Source of the DNA: Komagataeibacter xylinus
GTDB lineage: Bacteria; Pseudomonadota; Alphaproteobacteria; Acetobacterales; Acetobacteraceae
Direction of reading: 5' to 3'
Length of the DNA stretch: 64,000 nucleotides
Assembly: GCF_009834365.1 (NCBI RefSeq)
Contig: NZ_CP041349.1
Location: 124,001 to 188,000, forward strand
Position 1 is the stretch's first letter. Every line of letters begins with the position of its first letter. A program made the position numbers and the translations under genes. This document shows positions 8,826-18,031 of the stretch, piece after piece. The notes under the pieces were generated by a model. That model was not told where the DNA came from. It saw nothing but the letters and a program-made list of their open reading frames with translations, and did not search any database.

Positions 8826-9160
8826 AGGTGGCGTATAAGCTGGTGCTGCCGGATAGGGCGCCGTCGGGTAAGCAGGCACGACCGGCACGACCGGTACAGG
8901 CATCGCCACGCCTGTAGTGGCAGCAACCACGCCCGCGATCAGTCCGGTTACCGCCGCCACAAGCAGGTACTGCGCTCCGGACTGCATCCAGTAATAGCCT
9001 GATGGCGGTGCCCACAGGCCATGGTAGCGCCGCCAGTCACGGCCCCGCCACTGCCACGACGGTCATGACCGCCATGCCCCCATGGCGGATCCGCACGGGC
9101 CGTCGCACTGGTCAGGATCAGGCAGGCTGACAGGATGGCGGCCGGAAATCGATCTATCAT
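8820..9160 (-). pseudogene. RcnB-like small periplasmic protein, frameshifted
   Basis: From ATG 9160 the protein starts with a clear signal peptide (MIDRFPAAILSACLILTSA, cleavage near ARA-D) and a His/Gly/Arg-rich stretch. A second frame then gives DWRRYHGLWAPPSGYYWMQ and a hydrophobic AAVTGLIAGVVAA segment ending in a Pro-rich tail, with TGA at 8820-8822. This is the layout of RcnB-family proteins linked to nickel/cobalt homeostasis. The frames join if one G is added to the GGGG run (plus strand C run 9043-9046), giving GSGGGRDWRRYHG. The gene is not readable as a single frame and overlaps the oxidase remnant end to end. Confidence 0.65.
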
Positions 9161-9223
9161 GGTGCCTCCATCGGCAAGCAGGGTAAGGAACACAGGCTCT
9201 CATGGCTTATGCATGAACGTACG

Positions 9224-9235
9224 CCCCCCCCCCCC
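9224..9235. repeat. Run of twelve C upstream of arsR
   Basis: A homopolymer of 12 cytosines lies 15 bases upstream of a TTGACA hexamer and about 50 bases upstream of arsR. Tracts of this length can slip during replication. Confidence 0.9.
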
Positions 9236-9250
9236 GCGCCAGGACAGGGA

Positions 9251-9293
9251 TTGACATTATTTTATATATCCACAATCAAAGATATATGGATAT
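9251..9293 (+). promoter_or_regulatory. arsR promoter/operator region
   Basis: A TTGACA at 9251-9256 is a consensus -35 element. A 7-base inverted repeat, ATATCCA (9266-9272) and TGGATAT (9287-9293), surrounds the start of arsR and is a plausible ArsR operator. I see no clear -10 match at ideal spacing, so the exact start of transcription is unsettled. Confidence 0.45.
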
Positions 9294-9639
9294 GGAATCG
9301 GCCCTTGCCGCGCTCAGCGCCCTGTCCCAGTCCACGCGGCTGGCTATCTTCCGCCTGCTTGTGCGCCATGAACCGGACGGCCTGCCCGCCGGAGATGTCG
9401 CTCGCCATCTTGATATGCCGCAGAACACGATCTCGACCCACCTCGCGATCCTGACACGTGCCGGCCTGCTGAGCGCGCAACGCCACAGTCGGCAGATCGT
9501 CTATCGCGCCTGTCTTGCTCGCCTGCAGGACCTGATGCTCTTCCTCGTCAGGGACTGCTGTGCGGGCAGTCCCGAACTCTGTGCGCCCCTGATCGCGACC
9601 CTGTCCTCCTGCTGTCCGTCCCCCGAATCCTGCTCATGA
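9286..9639 (+). CDS. arsR: ArsR-family arsenic-responsive repressor
   Basis: This 117-residue winged-helix protein has the ArsR HTH (LPAGDVARHLDMPQNTISTHLAIL) followed by the wing (SAQRHSRQIVYRA). Candidate metalloid-binding cysteines cluster at the C terminus (RDCCAGSPELC and SSCCPSPESC), not in the classical ELCVCDL helix, as seen in several proteobacterial ArsR groups. An ATG at 9292 is an alternative start. It overlaps arsC by 4 bases and heads the arsenic operon, where it probably represses its own promoter until arsenite or antimonite binds. Confidence 0.85.
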   Translation: MDMESALAALSALSQSTRLAIFRLLVRHEPDGLPAGDVARHLDMPQNTISTHLAILTRAGLLSAQRHSRQIVYRACLARLQDLMLFLVRDCCAGSPELCAPLIATLSSCCPSPESCS

Positions 9640-10058
9640 CCATCACGATCTATCACAACCCGGCCTGCGGCACGTCGCGCAATGTGCTGGCACTGATCCG
9701 CAACAGCGGCGAGGAGCCTCGCATTATCGAGTATCTGAAAACGCCTCCCAATCGTGCGGAACTGGTCGATCTGATTGCCCTTATGGGCGTTCCGGTGCGC
9801 TCGGTCCTGCGGGAAAAGGACACGCCCTTTCACGAACTTGGCCTCGATAATCCGGCCCTGAGCGATGACGCGCTGATCGATGCCATAATCGCACACCCAA
9901 TCTTGATGAACCGACCGATCGTCGTCACCCCGCTCGGCGTTGCGCTCTGCCGTCCGTCCGAGACGGTTCTGGACATCCTGCCCAACCCACAGCAGGGCGC
10001 ATTCGTCAAAGCGGACAACGAGAAAACCGTCGATGAATCCGGAAAGCGGATCGTCTGA
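9636..10058 (+). CDS. arsC: Arsenate reductase, glutaredoxin-dependent type
   Basis: This 140-residue ArsC has the catalytic cysteine in [16 protein letters not shown], the conserved arginine region in [13 protein letters not shown] and the family motif IIEYLKTPP. It reduces arsenate to arsenite in the cytoplasm using glutathione/glutaredoxin. It overlaps arsR (ATGA) and arsB (TGATG), so the operon is tightly coupled. Confidence 0.92.
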   Translation: MTITIYHNPACGTSRNVLALIRNSGEEPRIIEYLKTPPNRAELVDLIALMGVPVRSVLREKDTPFHELGLDNPALSDDALIDAIIAHPILMNRPIVVTPLGVALCRPSETVLDILPNPQQGAFVKADNEKTVDESGKRIV

Positions 10059-11353
10059 TGCTGGCGCTTCTGATTTTCGTTGTCACGCTGGTTTTTGTCA
10101 TCTGGCAGCCTCGGGGGCTGGGCATCGGCTGGAGCGCAATGGCAGGTGCCGCCGTGGCTCTGGCGGCTGGTGTGATCCACTGGCACGACATTCCGGTCAT
10201 CTGGCACATCGTCTGGGACGCGACCTTCACCTTTATCGCGCTGATCGTTATCTCGCTGTTGCTGGACGAGGCCGGGTTCTTCCATTGGGCCGCCCTGCAC
10301 GCGGTGCGTTGGGGCAAAGGGCGAGGCCAGACGCTATTCCCGCTGATCGTGGTGCTGGGAGCGGCCATTGCAGCGGTTTTCGCCAATGACGGCGCGGCCC
10401 TGCTGCTCACGCCCATTGTCATCGCCATCCTCACTCAGCTCCGCCTGAGCCATACTGCAGCCCTGGCCTTCATCATAGCGACCGGCTTCGTCGCGGACAC
10501 CACCAGCCTGCCGCTGGTCATCTCCAATCTGGTGAACATCGTCAGCGCCAATTTCTTTGGCATTGCGTTCGATCGCTATGCCACGATCATGGTCCCTGTC
10601 GATCTGGTAGCACTTGGTGCAACGCTGGCCGTCTTGTGGCTGTGGTACCGGCGGCAGGTGCCTGCGACCTATCCCGTCGCCGAACTGCCCGCACCTGCCA
10701 CGGCCATTCGTGACCCTCATGTATTCCGGGCGGCATTTCCGCTGCTAGCCCTGGTTCTGGCGGCCTATTTCCTGACCGCGCCGTTTCATATCCCGGTCTG
10801 TGTCGTAGCCTGCCTGGCTGCTGCAATCCTGCTGCTCGTCGCCGGATATGGCCGGGTGATCTCTGTTCGCAAGGTGCTGCGGGGTGCCCCGTGGCAGATC
10901 GTGATCTTCTCCCTAGGCATGTATCTGGTGGTCTATGGGCTGCGCAATGCCGGGCTGACCGACTATCTTGCGACCGCACTGGTCTGGCTCGGTCATCAAG
11001 GGACGTTCACGGCCACCATCGGCACCGGCTTTCTAGCGGCTGTTCTGTCGTCCATCATGAACAATATGCCGAGTGTGCTGGTCGGGGCGCTGGCGATCCA
11101 GCAGGCTCACGACATCACGCCGCTGACACGCGACCTGATGATCTATGCCAACGTCATCGGCTGCGACCTCGGGCCGAAATTCACGCCCATTGGTAGTCTC
11201 GCAACACTGCTGTGGCTGCATGTGCTGGCATCCAAGAATCATCGGGTCACGTGGGGGCAATACATGAAGGTCGGGCTGGCCATCACCCCGCCGGTCCTGC
11301 TGGCCACGCTCATCGCGCTGGCCCTGTGGCTGCCCCGGGTCAGCCACCCGTAA
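10058..11353 (+). CDS. arsB: Arsenite efflux membrane protein ArsB
   Basis: This 431-residue integral membrane protein has about 11-12 hydrophobic segments and ArsB-family motifs ([70 protein letters not shown]). It extrudes arsenite, the product of ArsC, using the proton gradient. No arsA ATPase follows, so it acts alone. Confidence 0.92.
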   Translation: MLALLIFVVTLVFVIWQPRGLGIGWSAMAGAAVALAAGVIHWHDIPVIWHIVWDATFTFIALIVISLLLDEAGFFHWAALHAVRWGKGRGQTLFPLIVVLGAAIAAVFANDGAALLLTPIVIAILTQLRLSHTAALAFIIATGFVADTTSLPLVISNLVNIVSANFFGIAFDRYATIMVPVDLVALGATLAVLWLWYRRQVPATYPVAELPAPATAIRDPHVFRAAFPLLALVLAAYFLTAPFHIPVCVVACLAAAILLLVAGYGRVISVRKVLRGAPWQIVIFSLGMYLVVYGLRNAGLTDYLATALVWLGHQGTFTATIGTGFLAAVLSSIMNNMPSVLVGALAIQQAHDITPLTRDLMIYANVIGCDLGPKFTPIGSLATLLWLHVLASKNHRVTWGQYMKVGLAITPPVLLATLIALALWLPRVSHP

Positions 11354-11373
11354 CGCATGAAGGGAACCGCTCC

Positions 11374-12072
11374 ATGACCGCACCTGACCTGCCCGCCCTG
11401 CATCCGGAATATCTCGAACGGGTTGACCTCGCGCGGCTTGAGCCACACCCACGGGTTGACCATCCGCCCCGCATCCTGCTGCTCTATGGCTCGCTGCGAC
11501 CACGCTCGTTCAGCCGCCTGCTGGTGCTGGAGGCGGAGCGCATCCTGAAAGCCCTCGGCGCGGAAACGCGGATATTCGACCCGACCGGCCTGCCGGTGGC
11601 GGATTCCGTACCTGCCACCCATCCGAAGGTGCAGGAACTGCGCGCACTCTCGCTCTGGTCGGAAGGCCAGGTCTGGTGCAGCCCCGAACGGCACGGTAAC
11701 ATAACCGCTGTGTTCAAAAACCAGATCGACTGGTTGCCACTGTCCGAAGGCTCGATCCGTCCGACGCAGGGCCGCACGCTGGCGGTGATGCAGGTCTCAG
11801 GCGGATCGCAAAGCTTCAATTCCGTCAATGCCCTGCGGGTTCTGGGCCGATGGATGCGGATGTTCGCCATCCCCAACCAGTCCAGCGTGCCGATGGCCTA
11901 TACGCAATTCGGTGATGATGACCGGATGAAGCCCTCCCCGCTCTATGACCGCATGGTGGATGTCATGGAGGAACTGATGAAGTTCACATGGCTGCTGCGG
12001 GACCGGGCCGATTACCTCGTTGATCGCTATAGCGAGCGCAGGCAGGACCATCGCCCGCCTGAAGCGCGGTGA
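11374..12072 (+). CDS. arsH: ArsH, NADPH-dependent FMN reductase
   Basis: This 232-residue flavoprotein has the FMN phosphate loop [13 protein letters not shown], a substrate/flavin region [17 protein letters not shown] and the family motif [12 protein letters not shown]. ArsH oxidises trivalent organoarsenicals and reduces quinones or dyes in characterised relatives. I start it at [18 protein letters not shown] (ATG 11374), 20 bases after arsB. It is the last gene of arsRCBH. Confidence 0.92.
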   Translation: MTAPDLPALHPEYLERVDLARLEPHPRVDHPPRILLLYGSLRPRSFSRLLVLEAERILKALGAETRIFDPTGLPVADSVPATHPKVQELRALSLWSEGQVWCSPERHGNITAVFKNQIDWLPLSEGSIRPTQGRTLAVMQVSGGSQSFNSVNALRVLGRWMRMFAIPNQSSVPMAYTQFGDDDRMKPSPLYDRMVDVMEELMKFTWLLRDRADYLVDRYSERRQDHRPPEAR

Positions 12073-12688
12073 GGCCGGGACGGGACGGAACCGTTCAACG
12101 TGGTGATTGCGGATGGCGGCCATGCTGCGGGGCCGTAAGCCTGCTACGCTCCAGCCAACGCCAAAGCGGCAACACTTCAGGCTTACCGTATCCGTGATCC
12201 TGTGATCTGGATTAATAAACCCCAATCTTCGTGCGACCATCTTGTCGCTTTATCAAAGCTCTTGTAAAAACAAAAAGAAATACTTTGTCATGAACATAGC
12301 GTTATGGAATCTTTCCAATTGAAAACCTCCATAAACAGTAAAATCCGTCACGATCCACAAGAAACTACCAAGGTTCTTGTGGTCAACACCCTCCTGACGT
12401 GAAGACAAACACCGTGTCCTGATTTCGCATATAGCGATCTTCCTATACCGCCTTGATGTGCCTGGGCATCATAGCCTGCTCATGCCGTTGGCCACGGTCG
12501 TTCGAGATTACCAGGATAAAAGCAATAGTGGCGGTCACCGATATTGTACCGGCCCACCTGACCGACACCACTACGAAAGGGGTTCACCCCATGTTACCCT
12601 TACAGTCGAGTTGCGCCCTGCCTGAGGCTGCCACGTCTCGAAATGGACGGGAAGGCATCTGTCTTGATCATGACCAGTCCTTGCAGCA
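12073..12688. other. 616-base gap after arsH, no gene supported
   Basis: No frame here has recognisable family character. A GGGGT-TC-ACCCC hairpin lies near 12578-12589, about 100 bases upstream of the radical SAM gene. The middle (12235-12330) is AT-rich and may hold its promoter. Confidence 0.4.
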
Positions 12689-14302
12689 ATGGATCCTTGC
12701 ATGATGACCGAAACCTGCAAGGTCCTGATGATCTTCCCGCTTTTCAACGCCAATTCATTCTGGAACTACAAGGAAGCCTGCGATCTTGCGGGCGCACGCT
12801 ATCCGGCGGCCCCCCTTGGCCTGGTCACGGTCGCAGCCCTCCTGCCCCGGGACTGGGAAGTCCGGTTGGTCAACCGCAATACCGAAGACCTTGTGGATGC
12901 CGATTACGACTGGGCCGACATGGTCATGACCGGCGGCATGCTGCCGCAGCGCAATGATGCGCTGCACATCATCGAGACCTGCCGCGCGCGCGGCAAGCCG
13001 GTGGTGGTGGGTGGCCCCGACGTGACCTCTAGCCCATCGCTTTACAGCGCCGCCAATTTTCAGGTACTGGGCGAGGCCGAGGAAATCATGGATGATTTCG
13101 TCGCGGCCTGGCGCAGCGGTGCGCGGCAGGGCGTGTTTGAAGCACCAATGGGCAAGACGGATGTTACAAAAAGTCCGTTGCCGCGCTTTGATCTGCTCAA
13201 GCTTGACCAGTACCTACATGTTGGCATCCAGTTCTCGCGTGGGTGTCCGTTCAGTTGCGAGTTCTGCGACATCATTGAACTCTATGGCCGAGTGCCGCGC
13301 ACCAAGACCAATGCGCAGGTCATGGCCGAACTCGATGCCCTGTACGCGCTTGGCTATCGCGGACATGTGGATTTTGTCGATGACAACCTGATTGGCAACA
13401 AGAAGGCGCTCAAGAAATTCCTGCCCGACCTGAAACGCTGGCAGAACGAGAAGAACTTTCCATTCGAGTTCTCGACCGAGGCATCGATCAACCTTGCCGA
13501 TGATGCCGACCTGCTGCGCAGCCTGGCCGATACCAATTTCTTCGCCATATTCGTCGGCATCGAAAGCCCGGATACAGACTCCCTCGTGCTGATGCAGAAA
13601 AAGCAGAACACGCGGCGCAGCCTGCAGCAGAGCATCGAGACAATCCACAAGGCCGGGATTTTCGTCAATGCGGGCTTCATCGTGGGTTTCGACAGCGAAA
13701 AGGGCAGTGTCGCCCAGGGCATGATCGACTGTATCGAGGATACGTCCATCCCAGTCTGCATGGTCGGCCTGCTTTACGCCCTGCCCACGACGCAGCTGAC
13801 GCGGCGCCTGCTGGCGGAAGGCCGCCTTTTTTCCGGCAGTGAACAGACGCAGTCGGGCGACCAATGCACGGCGGGGCTGAATTTCGAGACAAAACGCCCG
13901 CGTCGCGACGTGCTGAACGATTACAGGACGGTGCTTGCGGCCATCTATGACCCAGTCGCCTATTTCGGCCGCGTGCGCAGGCTGGGCCGGATGCTCGGGC
14001 GCAAGCGCGCGCACCGGATGATAAAGGGTGATTTGCGCAGCTTTGTCCGGCTCATGTTCCGCATCCACCGTGCGGGGCCGGGAACGGCCGGGCAGTTCTG
14101 GCGCATGATGCTGGACTGCGCCCTGCATAACCCGCGCGCGCTGCCCTATGTGGTGATGACAAGCGCGCTTTACCTGCATCTTGGCCCGTTTTCACGCCAG
14201 GTCATTGCCGAGATCGACCGCGAGATCGCGGATGTGGAACAGGGCCGCTGGCATGTGCCGCCCGTTGTACGTCATGTCAAGGCAGAACTCGTGCCAGCCT
14301 AA
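12689..14302 (+). CDS. B12-binding-domain radical SAM protein, HpnP-related (DUF4070)
   Basis: An N-terminal cobalamin-binding-like domain (residues about 10-160, PAAPLGLVTVAALLP and VVGGPDVTSSP) precedes a radical SAM core with the CxxxCxxC cluster motif in RGCPFSCEFCDII. Further family motifs are YRGHVDFVDDNLIGNKK and FFAIFVGIESPD. A C-terminal helical region ends the 537 residues. The architecture is that of the DUF4070 group that includes the hopanoid C-2 methylase HpnP. The N terminus (IFPLFNANSFWNYKEA) resembles the wider group more than HpnP itself, so a C-methylation or ring-forming reaction on a lipid or other substrate is possible. ATGs at 12701 and 12704 are alternative starts. Confidence 0.75.
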   Translation: MDPCMMTETCKVLMIFPLFNANSFWNYKEACDLAGARYPAAPLGLVTVAALLPRDWEVRLVNRNTEDLVDADYDWADMVMTGGMLPQRNDALHIIETCRARGKPVVVGGPDVTSSPSLYSAANFQVLGEAEEIMDDFVAAWRSGARQGVFEAPMGKTDVTKSPLPRFDLLKLDQYLHVGIQFSRGCPFSCEFCDIIELYGRVPRTKTNAQVMAELDALYALGYRGHVDFVDDNLIGNKKALKKFLPDLKRWQNEKNFPFEFSTEASINLADDADLLRSLADTNFFAIFVGIESPDTDSLVLMQKKQNTRRSLQQSIETIHKAGIFVNAGFIVGFDSEKGSVAQGMIDCIEDTSIPVCMVGLLYALPTTQLTRRLLAEGRLFSGSEQTQSGDQCTAGLNFETKRPRRDVLNDYRTVLAAIYDPVAYFGRVRRLGRMLGRKRAHRMIKGDLRSFVRLMFRIHRAGPGTAGQFWRMMLDCALHNPRALPYVVMTSALYLHLGPFSRQVIAEIDREIADVEQGRWHVPPVVRHVKAELVPA

Positions 14303-14332
14303 ACCGTGTTAAGGGAAGATGAAGGAGTATGC

Positions 14333-14458
14333 ATGATGTACAATAAAGGCGCTAATATGCATTGCCTGTTAAAGCGCATTTCGTATAAATTCCGACATAA
14401 CGAAGCTATTCCACTTATCAAAATATATATTGAATTAATGAAAAGAATTGTTCAATAA
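14333..14458 (+). CDS. Candidate 41-residue small protein with Shine-Dalgarno
   Basis: An ATG at 14333 is preceded by GAAGGAG at 6-7 bases spacing. The frame encodes MMYNKGANMHCLLKRISYKF and a further 21 residues ending IYIELMKRIVQ, a basic, partly amphipathic peptide. It lies in an AT-rich gap between the radical SAM gene and the porin. I do not recognise it, and low GC alone can produce chance frames; the ribosome site is the main support. Confidence 0.35.
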   Translation: MMYNKGANMHCLLKRISYKFRHNEAIPLIKIYIELMKRIVQ

Positions 14459-14500
14459 ATAATTTGTTTTAGATTTTATTATACGATATTTTTTCGAAAA

Positions 14501-15847
14501 ATGAGGCGCATCTGGCATAATCATCATATATGGTTACATACAATCATATTATTGAAAACCTGCTCTTTTGCATATGCCCAGCCTGTTCCCGTAAGCGTGC
14601 TGAGCGCGGGCGTTACGCCACAGCAGAATATTCCCGACCATATTGACCCGCGCACCCATCTGTCCGGCAACTGGGGCGGAATACGGAACTGGCTGCTGGC
14701 ACAGGGAATTGATATCCGTATATCGGATACCAATGAATTCTGGTCCAACCCGGTGGGGGGCGCGCAGGCATCCAGCAACTACATCGGGTCCGCCGCGGTT
14801 GAAATGGTGACGGATCTGCACACCCTGACGGGCCTGCCACTGGGTACATTTGACATCAGCGCCATGGAAATCCGTGGGCGACCATTCAGTAATACGCCCC
14901 TGTATGTTTTCAACCAGACATCGAATATCGAAGCGGATGATAACGGGCGGCTATATGAACTGTGGTACAGCCAGAAATTCATGGGAGAACGCCTGGCCTT
15001 CCGGATTGGCAAGCTGGATCTCGGGCATGACTTCATGGTCAGCAGCGTCGGGCTGAACTTCCTCAACGCGTCCTTTTCCTGGCCCATCATGCCCGATAAT
15101 GACCTGTATGACCAAGGCCCCGTCTCCCCCGTGGCCACGCCTGCGATACGGTTACGCTATACCCTGTCCCCACACTGGAATTTCCTGTTCGCGGCAGCCG
15201 ATGACAATCCTGTGGGCGGCCCCTTCATCAACGCGAAGGACCCGTGGAACCAAAACCGCGACCCCGGTGGCACGCGCTTCAGTTTCCGCACGGGCGCTCT
15301 TTTCTTCGGGGAGGTCCAGTACCGGCGGACCCTGTACGGAAGGCAGGGCACATATAAACTTGGCGGTTACTTTGATACCGGACGCTTTCCCGACCAGTCC
15401 GATCTCAGAAAAAACCATAAAACCAACTGGGCCGTCTACGCCATTGCGGATCAGACGCTGCAGCATTTCGGGCGAATAACGGAGCTTGACGCTTTCATTC
15501 GGGGGAACTGGACAGCGGACACCGACCGCAACCAGATCGTCTATGCCGCAGATGCTGGGTTGTCCCTGAAGGGGCCGTTTGGACGTGCAGGCGACATGGC
15601 GGGGTTTGGTGCGGGCCTGGGGGCGGCTAGTCCCTATCTTGCCCAGGCGGACCGGCGTTCTGGCCTGCCCATGCAGGGCACCGAATATCATCTGGAGTTG
15701 ACCTATCAGATCCCAATCACGCCATGGTTCATGCTTCAGCCTGATATTCAGGGCATCATATCGCCCAGTGGTGGTGTTCTCGATAATAAAGGGCAGCATG
15801 TGCATGACGAAGCCATCTTCGGTCTGCATAGCAGCGTAACATTCTGA
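14501..15847 (+). CDS. OprB-family carbohydrate-selective porin
   Basis: The 448-residue protein has an N-terminal signal region ending SFAYAQ and a mature start near RTHLSGNWGGIRNWLLAQGI. Family segments follow (MEIRGRPFSN, LYELWYSQKF, RIGKLDLGHDFM, ATPAIRLRYTLSPHWNFLF), ending in a terminal phenylalanine (HSSVTF) typical of outer-membrane beta-barrels. OprB porins let sugars and related small molecules cross the outer membrane. It is convergent with a second, related porin 73 bases away. Confidence 0.88.
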   Translation: MRRIWHNHHIWLHTIILLKTCSFAYAQPVPVSVLSAGVTPQQNIPDHIDPRTHLSGNWGGIRNWLLAQGIDIRISDTNEFWSNPVGGAQASSNYIGSAAVEMVTDLHTLTGLPLGTFDISAMEIRGRPFSNTPLYVFNQTSNIEADDNGRLYELWYSQKFMGERLAFRIGKLDLGHDFMVSSVGLNFLNASFSWPIMPDNDLYDQGPVSPVATPAIRLRYTLSPHWNFLFAAADDNPVGGPFINAKDPWNQNRDPGGTRFSFRTGALFFGEVQYRRTLYGRQGTYKLGGYFDTGRFPDQSDLRKNHKTNWAVYAIADQTLQHFGRITELDAFIRGNWTADTDRNQIVYAADAGLSLKGPFGRAGDMAGFGAGLGAASPYLAQADRRSGLPMQGTEYHLELTYQIPITPWFMLQPDIQGIISPSGGVLDNKGQHVHDEAIFGLHSSVTF

Positions 15848-15920
15848 ACCACTCTGTACAAGGTTTTTTTGAAAAGATCCGACCAGACTGTGTTGTCCCG
15901 CCTTTTCATTCCAGGTTCAT

Positions 15921-17516
15921 CTAGAAATTCACATTGGTATGCAACCCGAATACGGCTTCATTACCAATCCGGTGCGTCGGACAGGATGGATCTCCCGTGC
16001 CGCCCGAGGGGTTCAGGACATATTGGAAATCGGGCTGCACGACCATCCATGGTGTGATCTGGGCCTGATAGGTCAGTTCAAAATGATTTTCGTTTCCCTG
16101 CACCAGGGCACCGCGCGCGCGATCATAGGCACGCACGCCTGATGTGACGCGACCGATACCCCAGCCCAGACCAAGTGTATCATTCGTCCTGCCTGAAAAG
16201 GGCGCCTTCAGGTTAAGGCCGGCATCAATGGCGAAGCTTATGATATTGCGATCACCACTATTACCCGTCGCCCGGACAAACAGGCCAAGTGCGCGTGATG
16301 CATCAGGCGACGGACGCCAGATCAACTGGTCGATTATCCCGTAAATCAGCCAGTTTCCCCGATCCCAGCGGGGTGTACCACCATCCGCGCCAAGAGACAG
16401 TCCCTGTGTGTTATATCGATAATCCGGAAATCGTGCCGTATCATAATAGCCTCCAAGTTTATAAACGCCTGACAGGCCCGGATGACTGGCCGCGCGTCCA
16501 CTGTCGCCAGATTGAGGATTGAAGGCATACTGAATTTCGGTAATCAGTAGCGCGCCGGTTCCCATATTGAACTGCGTGCCACTTCCATCCCTTATGGTCT
16601 GGCTGGTGGGGTCCGCCGGGTTTCCGGTCACGCCAAAGACACTGCTATCCTGATTACCCGACGGATTGTCATCCGCCGCCGCGAACATGAATGTGTATTT
16701 TTCACCGGGTCGGTAGCGCAACCGGATTGCGGGAGCTGCAAGCGGCCATGAAGGACCGCCAGCATAAAGGTTGACCGAAGGACCCATTGGCCATCCGAAA
16801 TTGGCGTTGAGGTACAGGGACGCGTAATCGCTGATCAGGAATTCCGTATCGAGATCCTGCTGGCCGATCTTGACGTCCAGCGCGCCCCTGAGAAAGGACT
16901 GCTGGTACCAAAGTTCAAACAGGCGGGTGGAGCGATCCGCCTCAAATCCGCTGATGGGGTTGAAATTGCCCAGATGGTCCTGAGTGACGGCACGTCCCCG
17001 GATCTGCAGGGCACTGATGTTGATTGTCGCGCCTTTAAGCCCGATCATCCTTTCCAGATCCGCCATCAGGGTCGGCATGGTAATGCCGATATAGGAAGGG
17101 CCCGTGCCCGATCCCCTGCCATCGCCATTGGTACTGCCGATCCCGCCCGTGGCGTTACCCCATAACTCGTTGACGTCCTGAATGCTCAGCGTCAGGCCGT
17201 AGCGGGCCAGCCATGGACGCAGTCCCCCCATATTCCCCAGCAGGCTCCCACCGGCAGACGGCGTATCTTGGCTGTGGCTGGTCGTGATTGCGCCTGCTTG
17301 CCAGGAATCACGCACGGTCGCCGGGTCAATCTGGGCCAAGAAAGGTGTACTGGCGCCCAGATGGGCCTGCCCACCCGCAATGGCGGTCTGGGCCTGCCCC
17401 GCAACGGAGATGAAACCGCCGATGCCCCAGAAGAAAATTCCCTCACATACACGCCGGAACAATCGGGTAACGCAAACCGCCGGAATCCTGCGTGATGTCA
17501 GTTCGCACGGTCGCAA
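15921..17516 (-). CDS. OprB-family carbohydrate-selective porin, second copy
   Basis: This 531-residue paralogue of the neighbouring porin shares the same blocks (LQIRGRAVTQ, LFELWYQQSFL, KIGQQDLDTEFL, APAIRLRYRPGEKYTFMFAA) and ends HTNVNF with a terminal F. It is longer because of an extended N terminus and loop insertions rich in Gly/Ser. The start shown is a TTG; no ATG gives a better signal peptide, so the true start is uncertain. The facing orientation of two distinct relatives suggests divergence or separate acquisition, not a recent tandem duplication. Confidence 0.88.
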   Translation of the reverse strand: MRPCELTSRRIPAVCVTRLFRRVCEGIFFWGIGGFISVAGQAQTAIAGGQAHLGASTPFLAQIDPATVRDSWQAGAITTSHSQDTPSAGGSLLGNMGGLRPWLARYGLTLSIQDVNELWGNATGGIGSTNGDGRGSGTGPSYIGITMPTLMADLERMIGLKGATINISALQIRGRAVTQDHLGNFNPISGFEADRSTRLFELWYQQSFLRGALDVKIGQQDLDTEFLISDYASLYLNANFGWPMGPSVNLYAGGPSWPLAAPAIRLRYRPGEKYTFMFAAADDNPSGNQDSSVFGVTGNPADPTSQTIRDGSGTQFNMGTGALLITEIQYAFNPQSGDSGRAASHPGLSGVYKLGGYYDTARFPDYRYNTQGLSLGADGGTPRWDRGNWLIYGIIDQLIWRPSPDASRALGLFVRATGNSGDRNIISFAIDAGLNLKAPFSGRTNDTLGLGWGIGRVTSGVRAYDRARGALVQGNENHFELTYQAQITPWMVVQPDFQYVLNPSGGTGDPSCPTHRIGNEAVFGLHTNVNF

Positions 17517-17936
17517 ATGTTTCTCATATTATCGTAAAAAAGGTCGTAATCCAGACAGATATCATATACCCGGTCTTCTTTCCACAACATGATGTTTTTG
17601 TTAAAGACACAATGTGAATAAAAGAGAATTGTGATATTATATCGTTCTCGTAATTTAATTTATTATTTTTAAAAAATATGCCTGAAGGTCATAAAAAGGT
17701 GTCTATTCTGCTTTGGCGATGGACGAAAACACATAGCGGAAAATAAATTATCGCGGCTGCCGCTTCTATGGAAAACAATTCAGACTTTTCACTTTGGCTG
17801 CCTGCACAAAATGATCGCCGGCATGCGTGGTAATACTGAGTACCATGCTGCCTGCTACAAGGATTGGCGGCCCTACCATTGCTCATAACGGCTGATCTCT
17901 TGCTAGCAGCGTCTCCCCCGTGACCTTATTTTCCGT
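17517..17936. other. AT-rich gap upstream of the OprB porin
   Basis: The part at 17525-17760 is strongly AT-rich and probably contains the promoter of the minus-strand porin. No gene is supported. Confidence 0.4.
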
Positions 17937-17966
17937 GTTCAGGTTCACGTCATGTCTGCGTGTTAC
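17937..17966 (+). promoter_or_regulatory. Tandem-repeat box plus -10 element, copy 1
   Basis: The 16-base box GTTCAGGTTCACGTCA (17937-17952) is followed after exactly 8 bases by TGTTAC (17961-17966), a plausible -10. The same arrangement recurs at 18733-18762 and, on the other strand, at 33757-33786. The box plus flank reads as two TCAGGTT-like half-sites 11 bases apart, the spacing used by OmpR-family response regulators. It lies 66 bases upstream of the secreted lipoprotein gene. Confidence 0.65.
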
Positions 17967-18031
17967 AAGAACAGCGAGCATCGGCATGATGGCATGGCCA
18001 GGGTCAGGTGCCAGGAGGCCGGACAAATATT

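Noticed and set aside
12453..12704. An 83-codon plus-strand frame before the radical SAM gene
   Set aside because: No family character and no ribosome site; overlaps the start of the real gene.
12689..14302. Naming the radical SAM protein HpnP outright
   Set aside because: The core matches the group, but the N-terminal region differs from HpnP and many DUF4070 proteins have other or unknown roles.
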